From: Planctomycetota bacterium
Lineage (GTDB): Bacteria > Planctomycetota > UBA1135
Reading direction: 5' to 3'
Length of the DNA: 64,000 nt
NCBI GenBank assembly: GCA_027623295.1
Contig: JAQBXR010000005.1
Location: forward strand, 1 to 64,000
Shown: one piece after another, positions 43,182 through 52,224 of the stretch
Numbering within the stretch: the first letter of the stretch is position 1
How the letters are laid out: every line of letters begins with the position of its first letter
Notes under the pieces: generated by a model
Database searches by the model: none
Told to the model about the DNA's origin: nothing
What the model saw: only the letters and a program-made list of their open reading frames with translations
Made by a program: the position numbers and the translations under genes

Positions 43182-44042
43182 CTACCTGCCGCCCTTCTTC
43201 CAAGGGCCTTTGCTTCCACGGCGATTTCCACCGCCGCCGCCACTGCCGCCAGAGCTGCGGCCACGGCCACTCTCATCGGTACGCTTTGGATCTCCCATCT
43301 CGCGGGACTCTTTGCGTTGACGCACCTTGCCTTCCACCTTTACACGACGCACTTCGTCAGCTTCAGGGTTTTTGAAAATCAGCAAGTGATTAAACCCGCG
43401 CAAGAAGAAGTTCTCCTCCTCCGCAGCTTTGTGATAGTTGCCCTTCTCTAAATCTTTATTGCCACGCGCGACCACAATGTGATCCACTGGCAAAAAACGT
43501 TGTGCCAACATCTCAGAAAAGATGCTGCCGATGGGAACAAAGGCTGCACTCTTCCAAACATCGGAAACGTAAACCGCCAGGTAGCGGCCGGGCCGAAGAA
43601 TACGAGCCGCCTCGTTAAAGACGTGTTCGAAGGCTTCGAGGTAACGAGGGTCGGTTGCAGGTAATTCCCCAATGCACTCTGGCAAGCCAGAGTAGGTCAA
43701 GTTGTCGCCATAGGGCGGGTCCATAAACACGAAGTCCGCTTTGTTGTTTTCCAACGGTAAGTCGCGCGCATCGGCCCGAATCACTCGCGGATGATGCGGC
43801 TGCAAGTCATAGCCCAACGCCTTGCGCTTCATGTCGGCGGCGACATCTAGGGTCGTGCCGCTCCCGCAGAAGGGATCGACCACCAAATCATTCTTCTTGG
43901 TGTACCTCTGCAAAAGGTTCCAAATGATGTACGACGGTGTGGCGCCACGGTAATCCTTGCTCCCTTGCTCGCCATCACCGTAGTGCTGCGAAGGGTACTC
44001 CCAAAGAGTGGTGGTCTGGAGGCTCAGTTTCGGGCTAGGCAT
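43182..44042 (-). CDS. Orphan SAM-dependent (DNA) methyltransferase with Gly/Arg/Ser-rich tail
   Basis: The protein is 286 residues from ATG 44042 (the longer ORF start is not supported). Motif I is LVVDPFCGSGTTLDVA (about 54-69) and motif IV is FMDPPYGDNLTYSG (about 109-122). The DPPY motif fits N6-adenine or N4-cytosine DNA methyltransferases; RNA guanine-N2 enzymes with DPPYG are an alternative. The last about 55 residues are disordered and rich in Gly, Ser, Arg and Lys (SSGGSGGGGGNRRG), resembling nucleic-acid-binding RGG tails. No restriction endonuclease is adjacent. Target unknown. Confidence 0.8.
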   Translation of the reverse strand: MPSPKLSLQTTTLWEYPSQHYGDGEQGSKDYRGATPSYIIWNLLQRYTKKNDLVVDPFCGSGTTLDVAADMKRKALGYDLQPHHPRVIRADARDLPLENNKADFVFMDPPYGDNLTYSGLPECIGELPATDPRYLEAFEHVFNEAARILRPGRYLAVYVSDVWKSAAFVPIGSIFSEMLAQRFLPVDHIVVARGNKDLEKGNYHKAAEEENFFLRGFNHLLIFKNPEADEVRRVKVEGKVRQRKESREMGDPKRTDESGRGRSSGGSGGGGGNRRGSKGPWKKGGR

Positions 44043-44083
44043 GGTTCTGGATTCTAGGACTTCAGGCGCGCAACGCGAGGGCC

Positions 44084-44114
44084 AAAAAAAACGAGCCACC
44101 CGGAGGTGGCTCGT
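44084..44114 (-). terminator. Rho-independent terminator of the tRNA-Leu gene
   Basis: Read on the - strand, ACGAGCCACC and GGTGGCTCGT form a 10-base-pair stem with a 4-base loop and are followed by a run of T residues (A-run at 44084-44091 on the + strand). It lies 5 bases after the tRNA CCA end. Confidence 0.92.
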
Positions 44115-44118
44115 GATT

Positions 44119-44207
44119 TGGTGCCGGGAACAGGAGTCGAACCTGCACTGGGTATTAACCCAACATGGCCCTCAACCATGCGCGTCTGCCAATTCCGCCA
44201 CCCCGGC
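44119..44207 (-). tRNA. tRNA-Leu (anticodon GAG)
   Basis: The - strand folds as a class II tRNA: acceptor GCCGGGG/TCCCGGC, D-arm GGCAGACGCG, anticodon arm CATGG-TTGAGGG-CCATG giving anticodon GAG, a long variable arm (GTTGGGTTAATACCCA), and T-arm with GGTTCGACTCC. CCA is encoded (44119-44121). It reads CUC/CUU leucine codons. It is transcribed alone with its own terminator. Confidence 0.95.
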
Positions 44208-44289
44208 TGGGTTGCGAGGAGAAATTCTAGCCCTCTCCTGGTTTCTGTACAGCCCTAGCGCGACAAAAATGCATCCCGCAGGGCAATTT

Positions 44290-46344
44290 TTAGCCGCCAA
44301 GTTTCGCGTGAATGACAACCTCGGCATGGCGGCGGCTCACACGCAGTCCGAAGGAGAACCAATCCATGACCTGCGTCGAGAGCCAGGCCTTACGGTTTTC
44401 TTCGGTGAGTTCTGGAATACGGCTTGCCGATCCAGAGTCCGAACGGAGCAGGGCATCGTCGATGGCACCCAACAACTCTGCCTCCTCCACCGCATTCAAA
44501 TCGGTGCGACCATCAAACATTTTGCCGCGTAAACGCTTCTCTTCTTGCGGGCGCAAACTTCTCCAGACAGCTTCTTTTTCCGCACGGTAGGTTTCTTCGG
44601 CTGCGGCCAAGGAGCTTTTCTCCAACCACATGCGTGCCTTACCTGGATCCATCCATAAAAATAAGTGTGCGCCGTTGCTACTTGCAGCCAATGCTTTCGC
44701 GAATCCCTCTTGGTGCAAAAGCTGTTTGCGTTTCGCTGCATCACTACGGCGCTCTTCGAAGGCAGCACTATTAATGCTCTGCGCAAAATCTGCCGAGTTA
44801 GTCAGAATCAAAGTCTCTAAAGTTGGAACGTAAAGCAAAACCAGTTCCCCGGTACCAGGGACTACGCGAGACACAAAACTAGTTGCAGTGGCGCCACTGT
44901 TAAAGCGCACCGTTTGAATCGGATCTTCGCGACGCCCAGTGAACTCCGTCCAGTTCTGTTTCAAAAAATCGAAGATGCGTTGGTAGGCCACCATGTCGCG
45001 CACCTTCCCCATGACAGCGAAAAACGGAACCGGAGTATTGTCGTGCGCAGGCGCAGTGCTCGGGCCTCCATCCTCCGGGGGTTTCGGCGCAACGTACTCA
45101 CTCATGACCACAGCAATGCCCGGCTTATAGACGCTCCCGATCTCGCGAAGTAAATGCGCCATGCCTTGGTATTGCCCACTCTGGGCAACCGCTTCATCCA
45201 TGGTGCGGCGCAAATCGCCTGCGGCCAAATCATAGGCTTCGGTCAATACCTTGCCTGGGTCACCGCCAATTGCGGAAAAGGAGAAACTGCTCGCCGGAGT
45301 CATAGCAGCGAAATCCTTCATCCGCTGCGCACTGACACCAGAGCCCTCTAACCAAGAAGAGGTGAAGCTGTCGGCCGTGCTCAAGTCAACGTCCCCGGAC
45401 AATCGCAACACCATGTGCTCATCAAGCTCCAAATACCCTGACAAGTAACGCAGTAAACCAGTATGGAACAAGCGTCCCACAAAGCGAGAGCCAACACTCT
45501 CACTGTTTGGGTCTGGCCAACGCCCCACCTGACTACCAATCTTGTCCCATCGAAAGAACACCTCTAAAGGATGTTCGTCCGGTCCAAGATAGGCCGTCAC
45601 ATTATCACGAAAGTTCGAGGCTTGCGCCAAAGAGTCTTGACCTGACCGTATATTCAAATCGCGCGCTTCTCCAATCATTTCCAAACGACTGGTCAAAATA
45701 ATGATGTCCTGGACGCGTCCAAGGTAAGCGTCTTGAAAACCAAAGGACTCGAACTGTGGAATTTTATAGATGTCATCGTCCAGCTCTTCAATCTGAATGC
45801 TTTCCGGCAACTTCTCTCGTATAAAACCAAAGCCGAGCATGGCTACACCCATTTTTACCTTGCTTGAACCGCGCAGCATGACCATGCCTTCGAAGCGACT
45901 ATCGAAATGCATTTCGCCTTTACCGGTAACCACCACTTCACCGAGGAAGTCGTCTTTCAAAGAAAGGCCGATAGGCAGGTATTGCGAGATGTTTCCGATC
46001 TCAGCCAGCATGTTAGTCACGCCGATTTTTGCACCCAATGCATCCATGGCGCCGGCCGACTTAGCCTCCTTGTAGCTTGGACTATCCTCGACAAAGGACC
46101 AGGCTTTCGGCTGCGGGAATTCCCCGAACTGCTCGCCTGCCTTATCCCAGCGAACGAAGTAATCCACCTGCGCCGGCACAATGGTCGCTGTGTCCTCTAA
46201 CTTTGCCTCAAAAGGATTAAAGATTAGGGTGACAAATAGCATATATAGGAACAGCGCCACCGCGAAGGTGATGGTGATGATCCACATGAAGCGACGGCTA
46301 CGAACAAATTCGCGCAGCCGATCTAAAAATCCGAGTTCAGTCAT
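44290..46344 (-). CDS. Large membrane-anchored periplasmic protein, unknown function
   Basis: The protein is 684 residues from ATG 46344; the ORF-track N-terminal extension to 46500 overlaps the divergent aminotransferase start and is rejected. A short basic cytoplasmic N-terminus and one membrane helix (FMWIITITFAVALFLYMLFV, about 19-38) anchor a long extracytoplasmic part. The motif FVRWDKAGEQFGEFPQP (about 63-79) recurs as FFRWDKIGSQVGRWPDP (about 263-279), indicating an internal duplication. There are few Cys residues and no catalytic motif. It resembles the DUF3352-like group in plan, without certainty. Function unknown. Confidence 0.75.
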   Translation of the reverse strand: MTELGFLDRLREFVRSRRFMWIITITFAVALFLYMLFVTLIFNPFEAKLEDTATIVPAQVDYFVRWDKAGEQFGEFPQPKAWSFVEDSPSYKEAKSAGAMDALGAKIGVTNMLAEIGNISQYLPIGLSLKDDFLGEVVVTGKGEMHFDSRFEGMVMLRGSSKVKMGVAMLGFGFIREKLPESIQIEELDDDIYKIPQFESFGFQDAYLGRVQDIIILTSRLEMIGEARDLNIRSGQDSLAQASNFRDNVTAYLGPDEHPLEVFFRWDKIGSQVGRWPDPNSESVGSRFVGRLFHTGLLRYLSGYLELDEHMVLRLSGDVDLSTADSFTSSWLEGSGVSAQRMKDFAAMTPASSFSFSAIGGDPGKVLTEAYDLAAGDLRRTMDEAVAQSGQYQGMAHLLREIGSVYKPGIAVVMSEYVAPKPPEDGGPSTAPAHDNTPVPFFAVMGKVRDMVAYQRIFDFLKQNWTEFTGRREDPIQTVRFNSGATATSFVSRVVPGTGELVLLYVPTLETLILTNSADFAQSINSAAFEERRSDAAKRKQLLHQEGFAKALAASSNGAHLFLWMDPGKARMWLEKSSLAAAEETYRAEKEAVWRSLRPQEEKRLRGKMFDGRTDLNAVEEAELLGAIDDALLRSDSGSASRIPELTEENRKAWLSTQVMDWFSFGLRVSRRHAEVVIHAKLGG

Positions 46345-46402
46345 GGCAGTTCTTTGGGACGCTCGGAGAGTAGAATTCCGTCCCCCCTGCCACACGTCAA
46401 CC

Positions 46403-47626
46403 ATGAACCCTTCTTCTATGACATCTTCACCTCGCCCTTTTTCCCAAAGAGCAGCTGGCCTAGAGCCATCGGCCACCCTGGTCATGTTTGCCCGGGTCAA
46501 GCAATTGGCTCAAGAAGGGGTCGAAATTCTCGATCTGACCGCAGGTGAGCCAGACTTCAGCCCGCCAAAATGTGCCGAAGAAGCTGGCATAAAGGCCATT
46601 CAAAATGGCGCTGGCCGCTACACCCCAGCTGCAGGCATTTTGGCACTCCGCCAGGCTGTTGCGGACCAGCTCAAGCGCGAGCAGGGACTTGAGTACACCG
46701 CAAAGCAGATTCTGATCACCAATGGAGCCAAAATCGCAATCACCCAGGCTCTGCTGGTCATGGTGGAAGCGGGCGATGAAGTCCTGGTCCCCACACCTTG
46801 CTGGACCTCCTATCCAGAAATGGTAAAGCTGGCCGATGGAGTGCCCGTCATTGTCCCCTGTGGGCCGGACCACCTACCCATCGTGGCAGAACTGGAAAAG
46901 GCTCGGACGGGGAAAACGTCGGCCATCATGCTGAACTCGCCGAACAACCCGACGGGAGTGGTGTATCCGGAGAGCATCCTGCGCGAAATCGGTGAATGGG
47001 CCGTGGCCACTGGAGTACGCATCATTTCCGATGAGATTTACTGCAGCCTCACTTACGGAGACGCCAAGCACGTTTCTCCACTGGCCTTAGTGCCCGAGCT
47101 CATGGAGACCAGCGTGTGGATCGGTGGCATGAGCAAGGCTTATGCCATGACGGGTTGGCGGATGGGTTTCCTCGCTGGCCCGTACGATGTCGTCGATCGG
47201 ATTGGAACGGTGGCAAGCCAACTAACCGGCTCCCCTAACGCTATTTCCCAGCTAGCCTCCTTGGCCGCACTTGAGAATGCCGGTGAAGAGCGCGAAGCGA
47301 TGCGCAAGAGTTTTGAGAGCCGCTGCAACCTTGTCTATGAGGCTTTACAGGCCATGCCGCTAGTGGACTGTCCAAGGCCTGAAGGGGCCTTCTACGCCTT
47401 TATTGGTGTAGAGAAGATCCTAGGGAAAACTGACCCGGAAAGTGGTCGCGCCATCCATTCAGGTGATGACTTTGTGGAGCTCCTGCTCGAAGTCGATCGC
47501 GTGGCGTGTATTGGCGGCAAGGCCTTTGGTGCACCCAATTGTTTCCGGCTGTCGTTTGCAACGTCGGAAGATATTTTGCGCGAATCGCTTAGACGAATTG
47601 CTGCGCGCTTAAATGCATTAAAGTAA
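46403..47626 (+). CDS. Class I PLP-dependent aminotransferase (aspartate aminotransferase-like)
   Basis: The protein is 407 residues from ATG 46403; the ORF start at 46181 is a divergent-gene shadow. Features include ILDLTAGEPDFSPP (substrate-binding region), NSPNNPTGVVYP (PLP Asn/pocket) and GGMSKAYAMTGWRMGF with the PLP Lys (about residue 240). The C-terminal Arg in NCFRLSFATS binds the substrate carboxylate. It fits the Ib subgroup (bacterial aspartate/prephenate aminotransferases). The exact amino donor is not determined. The intergenic space to the divergent large membrane protein is 58 bases. Confidence 0.92.
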   Translation: MNPSSMTSSPRPFSQRAAGLEPSATLVMFARVKQLAQEGVEILDLTAGEPDFSPPKCAEEAGIKAIQNGAGRYTPAAGILALRQAVADQLKREQGLEYTAKQILITNGAKIAITQALLVMVEAGDEVLVPTPCWTSYPEMVKLADGVPVIVPCGPDHLPIVAELEKARTGKTSAIMLNSPNNPTGVVYPESILREIGEWAVATGVRIISDEIYCSLTYGDAKHVSPLALVPELMETSVWIGGMSKAYAMTGWRMGFLAGPYDVVDRIGTVASQLTGSPNAISQLASLAALENAGEEREAMRKSFESRCNLVYEALQAMPLVDCPRPEGAFYAFIGVEKILGKTDPESGRAIHSGDDFVELLLEVDRVACIGGKAFGAPNCFRLSFATSEDILRESLRRIAARLNALK

Positions 47627-47730
47627 AAGGCAAGGAGCCTGGAAGAGGTCCTAGTGCGCCTTCAGCAGAGGTTGTTGTCGCGATATTGTCCACGCTCTTA
47701 TTTACTTCCATTCACCCAGACAGTTAGCAA

Positions 47731-47758
47731 ACTTTCACAAATTTCAATTTGAGAAAGT
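47731..47758. repeat. A/T-rich imperfect palindrome between convergent genes
   Basis: ACTTTC-a-CAAATT and AATTTG-a-GAAAGT flank a TC centre; the 13-base arms have one mismatch. It is strikingly A/T-rich in a GC-richer region and lies between the ends of the aminotransferase and the secreted-protein gene. It could be a terminator-like hairpin or a protein-binding site. Confidence 0.6.
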
Positions 47759-47809
47759 GCTTTCAATTCTTGGAACACCAGTGCGGGATCTTCGGCGCTG
47801 AAAAGAACC

Positions 47810-48631
47810 CTAATTCACAAAAGGGAAGCCATCGTTCTCGAGCGTGACTGCCCAATCGAGGCTTGCTGCAGCACTTGTCCCCAAGAAGGGATGCACGATA
47901 TCGGGACAGAGGAACTGCTTGGTTCCTTTCTCGTTTTCCAGCAACAACATAGAGTCGATGTCGCGTAAGAAGAGGTCCAAAACCAGGCGCTCTTCTCGCA
48001 CCGAAACCTTCAGTGAATCAAGCTTTTCTTTAGCCGCGGTGGTCAGGGTTGGCAAATCCGCGCCATCGTTAGTCGAGAATTCGAACTCTTGGTGATAGAA
48101 GGCGACCTTTGCCTCGGTCTTGCGGAACATGCCTTCGATTTTTTTACCGCTTAGCTTTGACTCGTGGAAAATCCAAACACCGGGGCCACGGCGGTCAGCC
48201 CATACAGCCCAGACCTGGGTGTCGTCTTCGATGGTACGAGAGGCAGTGCGCATAGCCTTGGCGTCGTTCTGGAGTGGCTGCACCACAGAGAGTTGCAACT
48301 GGGTCGCCTTGAAACCGAGTTTATTCAGCGGCTTATCCAGCTTCTTCGATACCTTTTTGGGCTCGTCGGTGCGGATTGCCCAAACCCGACGGCTACGATC
48401 ACCCATTGCGCCAATGGACTCACCTACAAAAGCAATGTCTTCCTCGCCGGCAAGGCGAATAGCAAGATCCTCTGCGCTAACTTCCCTGTAGTCCCCGGTA
48501 ATTCCGAGGAAAACCACACTTTCGGCGGCAGACAACGAAAGTGTGCCACGGTCACGGAGGAAATCCGGTGAGGCCTGGAGGGCACCGAAAAGCAATACGG
48601 TACCGCAGACGAGTAGTAGGGTTCTAATCAT
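47810..48631 (-). CDS. Secreted protein, function unknown
   Basis: The protein is 273 residues from ATG 48631 with a signal peptide (LLLVCGTVLLFGALQAS). The mature part has mixed alpha/beta character with repeated charged segments (DEPKKVSKKLDKPLNKLGF, EKLDSLKVSVREERLVLDLF). No catalytic or binding motif was recognised. It lies 81 bases downstream of the HD phosphohydrolase gene and could be the last gene of the manA-rluB-HD run or separate. Confidence 0.7.
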   Translation of the reverse strand: MIRTLLLVCGTVLLFGALQASPDFLRDRGTLSLSAAESVVFLGITGDYREVSAEDLAIRLAGEEDIAFVGESIGAMGDRSRRVWAIRTDEPKKVSKKLDKPLNKLGFKATQLQLSVVQPLQNDAKAMRTASRTIEDDTQVWAVWADRRGPGVWIFHESKLSGKKIEGMFRKTEAKVAFYHQEFEFSTNDGADLPTLTTAAKEKLDSLKVSVREERLVLDLFLRDIDSMLLLENEKGTKQFLCPDIVHPFLGTSAAASLDWAVTLENDGFPFVN

Positions 48632-48712
48632 TTCCTCAGGGCACAAAATTGGCCGAGACACGACCAATGAGGCCTTTCATTGTAGACGACTTCTAAGCAG
48701 TCGTTACAGAAA

Positions 48713-50101
48713 TTACCGTGCTGATGTGGCCTTAGGAGAGGCCAGAACATTGGTCGCCTCGGGGAAGAAATCGGCGCACACCTTGTGGGCGGCGGCAAGC
48801 TCTGCCGGGTCGTTACTGAGTACATGAACATAGAACTTCCACCCTCTTGTGTAGCTTTGTTCTAAGTCACGGAGGCGTGGGACCTCGTCTGCATAATCAG
48901 CGAGTGGTGCCAATCCTTGAGCTCCTGGCCAGTGCACAAGCATCTTAGCCTGTTTAAGTTGCATGTGCCCGGCTGGGCAATACAACATGACCGGAATTTT
49001 GCGGCCAGTGACCTTCTCCAAAGCCTCTGACATTTTGCCCTCAATGGAGCGACGGTGCTCGGCAGAACCCGAACCAAAGAAGCGGTCGATCAAGCTTTGC
49101 TGAATTTCCTTGTTGGCATAAACCGGATAAACCGCGGCGCGCTTGGGAAGCACTCGGCGTGAGAGGGCCGAAAGATAAAGGTCCAGTTGCTCCCGACGGC
49201 TGGCATCGGAGATTTCAGCACGCTCTAGAAGGCCAAAGAGCCCAGAATCGGTGGCGGACTGCAGCTCCTCAAAGCTGACCGCATTTTCAAGCAGGACAAT
49301 TTCGACAGCCTTGGCCACTAAAGAACCAGCGGCAATTTTTGCGTGGTGGTAGTACACCCGCTCCGAAAAGTAATAACGGGCTTCGAGACAGCGGATGATT
49401 TCGCTGAGCACGGCTTCCTTCAAGTAACCCTGACGTCCGAGGTCGACGAAAAGTTGTTGGCTGTGACGGTCAACGCGGAAGACGTTGAAGATGCGCGGGT
49501 CGTACTCCAGCTTGAGGCCGGTGAACATGGCATCGCGTGCGAGGTAGTCGAGCATGTCTGCATCGATGGTGCCGCTGACTAAGCCACCCCAGAATTCCGG
49601 TACGCGACGACTTTCAGGAACTAGCTCCGGCGCCAAGATCGACATGACATCTTCGCGGGCGCCGGTGTCGCGCAACGCACGCCCGAGCTCCGTGGAGTCC
49701 GAGAACATTTGCTCAAAGCGACTCGGGGTATCGTGCCGCGGCAACAACCCCGTTTGGTCTTCAATATTATGGCCAAAAGGAAGGTGCGTAGAATCATGCA
49801 CTAAAGCCGCGAGGCGAATGATGCGTAAGCCATGATCGTCATAACCATCGAGGCGACCGTCATTCTGTTGATCACGCACTTGGTTCACGGCGGTGACCAT
49901 CTTGGTTGCCAAGTGGGCGGTACCAACAGAATGTTCAAAGCGCGCGTGTTGTGCGCCCGGGTAAACCAAATAGGCAACACCCAACTGGCGCACATTCCGA
50001 AGGCGCTGCATTTCTTTGGTATCGAGGATGCCCATCTCCTCACGCGTAAGCGAAATATCTCCGTGCACTGGGTCCCGCAAAGTGCAGTCGAACCTAAGCA
50101 A
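48713..50101 (-). CDS. HD-domain phosphohydrolase (SAMHD1/dGTPase-like)
   Basis: The protein is 462 residues, taken from a TTG at 50101 that overlaps the rluB-like stop; the longer ORF to 50371 is a shadow. The conserved start LRDPVHGDISL is the same as in SAMHD1-type proteins. RLRNVRQLG, HARFEHSVGTAHLA (first metal His), LAALVHDSTHLPFGH (HD motif plus His) and SGTIDADMLDYLARDAMFTG follow. It probably hydrolyses dNTPs or related nucleotides. It is coupled to the upstream RluB-like gene by overlap. Confidence 0.88.
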   Translation of the reverse strand: MLRFDCTLRDPVHGDISLTREEMGILDTKEMQRLRNVRQLGVAYLVYPGAQHARFEHSVGTAHLATKMVTAVNQVRDQQNDGRLDGYDDHGLRIIRLAALVHDSTHLPFGHNIEDQTGLLPRHDTPSRFEQMFSDSTELGRALRDTGAREDVMSILAPELVPESRRVPEFWGGLVSGTIDADMLDYLARDAMFTGLKLEYDPRIFNVFRVDRHSQQLFVDLGRQGYLKEAVLSEIIRCLEARYYFSERVYYHHAKIAAGSLVAKAVEIVLLENAVSFEELQSATDSGLFGLLERAEISDASRREQLDLYLSALSRRVLPKRAAVYPVYANKEIQQSLIDRFFGSGSAEHRRSIEGKMSEALEKVTGRKIPVMLYCPAGHMQLKQAKMLVHWPGAQGLAPLADYADEVPRLRDLEQSYTRGWKFYVHVLSNDPAELAAAHKVCADFFPEATNVLASPKATSAR

Positions 50102-51188
50102 AAGGAGCGCTCCCCTTCTTTGGGTATGACTTCTTTGACGTCTTTTTCGTCGTCTTAGGCATCCGCTTAAAACTACTCTTGCTGTTCTTGGACTTGTTCT
50201 GGAAACGCTCTGGAACTCCCTGCTGAGGCTTACTCGGCGCTTTACGCGGTCGCTTTGGAGCATACTGCGGCTCCGGCAACAAGCTGTGATCTTCATTCTC
50301 GCTACGAGCATCTTCCACCAAAGCATCGCGCTCGGCGCGTGACAACGGACGTAGCATGCCTTTCTTAACACCCTTCACGCTAAGCGACCCGATACGCACG
50401 CGCTTCAAGCGCTGCACTCCAAAACCAAAGCGTGCAAGCAAGCGACGAATCTCGCGGTTACGTCCTTCACGAATACTAATCTCGATTATCGTGGTCTTCG
50501 GGAGCTTTCGAATCACCCGTACGCTTTTGGGGATGACCTTGACTCCGTCGACCCAAGCTCCGCCCTTCAGTCGCTCCAAGTCCTCGCCGGCAATCGCCGA
50601 GTTGATTTGACAGACGTAGGTTTTTTGCACACCAAAACTTGGGTGTGCAATCAGGTTGGAGAAATCGCCGTCGTTGGTGAGAAGGATTAAACCCTCAGAA
50701 TCTTCGTCTAATCGACCAATTGGGTAGACTCGGCTGGGGACCATCGGGTCGACCAAGTCACACAAACGAGTCCTTGTTTCACGTGGATCGTTGGTGCACA
50801 GAACGCCGCGTGGCTTGTAAAAAATGTAGTAAAGACGACGGCTCACACGAATGCGTGCACCGTTCACCGAAACTTCATCTTCCATCTGCACGCGATATCC
50901 AGGCTTGTCGATAATGCTGCCGTTCACCATGACTTCGCCGGCGAAAATCTTCTCATCGCATTTACGACGAGAATCTACCCCTTGCTCCGCCAGCCAACGG
51001 TTCAGTCGCACACCTTGATCGGAAACATCTTCGATGCCCCCGCGATCTGCAGCGACTGAAGTGTCTGCAGAATTACTTGCAGCCACAAAGCCGTGCGCGA
51101 CACGTTTCGCGCGTTTGGAAATTTTTGGTTTGCCCCGGCCGCTACCGATACCAGGGCGTTTTTTTCTACTTGCTTTTCGACGTGCCAT
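50094..51188 (-). CDS. RsuA/RluB-family rRNA pseudouridine synthase
   Basis: This 364-residue protein has a basic N-terminal extension of about 60 residues. An S4 RNA-binding domain follows (VRLNRWLAEQGVDSRRKCDE). The catalytic domain contains GRLDEDSEGLILLTNDGD, with the nucleophilic Asp in GRLDxDSEGL, and the family-typical REGRNREIRRLLARFG. A C-terminal tail of about 90 residues is Lys/Pro/Ser-rich and probably disordered, longer than in model enzymes. It modifies uridine in large-subunit (RluB/E/F) or small-subunit (RsuA) rRNA. Start overlaps the manA stop by one base (TAATG). Confidence 0.92.
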   Translation of the reverse strand: MARRKASRKKRPGIGSGRGKPKISKRAKRVAHGFVAASNSADTSVAADRGGIEDVSDQGVRLNRWLAEQGVDSRRKCDEKIFAGEVMVNGSIIDKPGYRVQMEDEVSVNGARIRVSRRLYYIFYKPRGVLCTNDPRETRTRLCDLVDPMVPSRVYPIGRLDEDSEGLILLTNDGDFSNLIAHPSFGVQKTYVCQINSAIAGEDLERLKGGAWVDGVKVIPKSVRVIRKLPKTTIIEISIREGRNREIRRLLARFGFGVQRLKRVRIGSLSVKGVKKGMLRPLSRAERDALVEDARSENEDHSLLPEPQYAPKRPRKAPSKPQQGVPERFQNKSKNSKSSFKRMPKTTKKTSKKSYPKKGSAPFA

Positions 51189-52171
51189 TACAACGCAACT
51201 CCCATTAAAATTTCCAAGGGAGCATGATCGTTGCCCAGGATCTTTACCTGCTCCAAACTTCCCGGCACCAAAACCGTGTCGCCGAATTGCAACTTACGAT
51301 CTCCAATGCACCCACTCCCGCCGACGACGGCTAACGTATGTGCAAAGCCTTGCGTCTCGAGAGTTCCACCTTCCGCACCAATTTGCAGTGCGGCGAGTTC
51401 GAAATACTGACAACTCGCCAGCTTCCGCTTTTCTAGACCTGGCTGAGCTTCAAACTCAGCGCGACTTGGCAATGCGGGGCCAAGATTATAATCCACGACT
51501 TCTAACGCCTGCTGTAAATGAGTTTCACGCGGCTTGCCGTCTAGACCTAAACGGTCCCAATCGTACATACGATAAGTAACGTCGGAGGTTTGCTGCACTT
51601 CGCACAACACAACGCCGGCGCGAATGGCATGAGTTTGCCCCGAAGGCACAAAGACGCAATCGCCTCGTTTCACTTCAATCTCAGCAAGATGATTACGCAC
51701 CCGCTTGTCGCCAGCTTCTGCTTCAAACACTTCGCGTGAAGTGCCGGGCTTCAAACCACAGATCACTCCAGAGCCGGGCGCTTGCTCGAGGATATACCAC
51801 GCCTCGGTTTTGCCTACACCTGTTGGCGACTGCGGGCCATCGCCGGGATGAATCTGCACACTGAGGTCATCGCCAGCGTCGATGAACTTCACCAACAGGG
51901 GGAAGCGTCCGTCGGCTGAGGGCTTGGAGCGGCCAAGAAGTGCCGCAGAATCCTGCTCCATAAGAGTGCGCAAAGTCACGCCATCTTGCGCTCCGCCACG
52001 CACGGTGGTTTCTTCGCCGGGGTAGTCGCTCAACTCCCATGTTTCCCCCAATGGACCCTCAAAAGGAAGGTCCAAATCTAGGGTTTTGGACAAACTCTCC
52101 CCACCCCACACTTTCTCTTTCAAGATGCGGTGGAAAAAGAGCGGTTCCAAGGGCGAATGGGGAGCTGCCAT
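51188..52171 (-). CDS. manA: Mannose-6-phosphate isomerase, type I
   Basis: The protein is 327 residues from ATG 52171. The N-terminus FFHRILKEKVWGGESLSK is typical of ManA. The metal site comprises SVQIHPGDG (Gln/His), a Glu in KTEAWYIL, and the His in SGQTHAI. A C-terminal cupin part follows. It interconverts fructose-6-phosphate and mannose-6-phosphate with zinc. Length matches short bacterial ManA proteins. It is first in a unit with the RluB-like synthase and HD protein; this grouping shows no obvious metabolic link. Confidence 0.9.
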   Translation of the reverse strand: MAAPHSPLEPLFFHRILKEKVWGGESLSKTLDLDLPFEGPLGETWELSDYPGEETTVRGGAQDGVTLRTLMEQDSAALLGRSKPSADGRFPLLVKFIDAGDDLSVQIHPGDGPQSPTGVGKTEAWYILEQAPGSGVICGLKPGTSREVFEAEAGDKRVRNHLAEIEVKRGDCVFVPSGQTHAIRAGVVLCEVQQTSDVTYRMYDWDRLGLDGKPRETHLQQALEVVDYNLGPALPSRAEFEAQPGLEKRKLASCQYFELAALQIGAEGGTLETQGFAHTLAVVGGSGCIGDRKLQFGDTVLVPGSLEQVKILGNDHAPLEILMGVAL

Positions 52172-52224
52172 AGCCCCGTATCTTACCACTCCACCTAAAT
52201 CCTGTGCCCTTAGATGAATAGGAT

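Noticed and set aside
46345-46500. N-terminal extension of the large membrane-anchored protein
   Set aside because: It overlaps the divergent aminotransferase start; the membrane anchor follows naturally from ATG 46344.
50102-50371. N-terminal extension of the HD phosphohydrolase
   Set aside because: It is antisense-free but out of frame with the RluB-like gene it overlaps; the conserved domain starts directly after TTG 50101.
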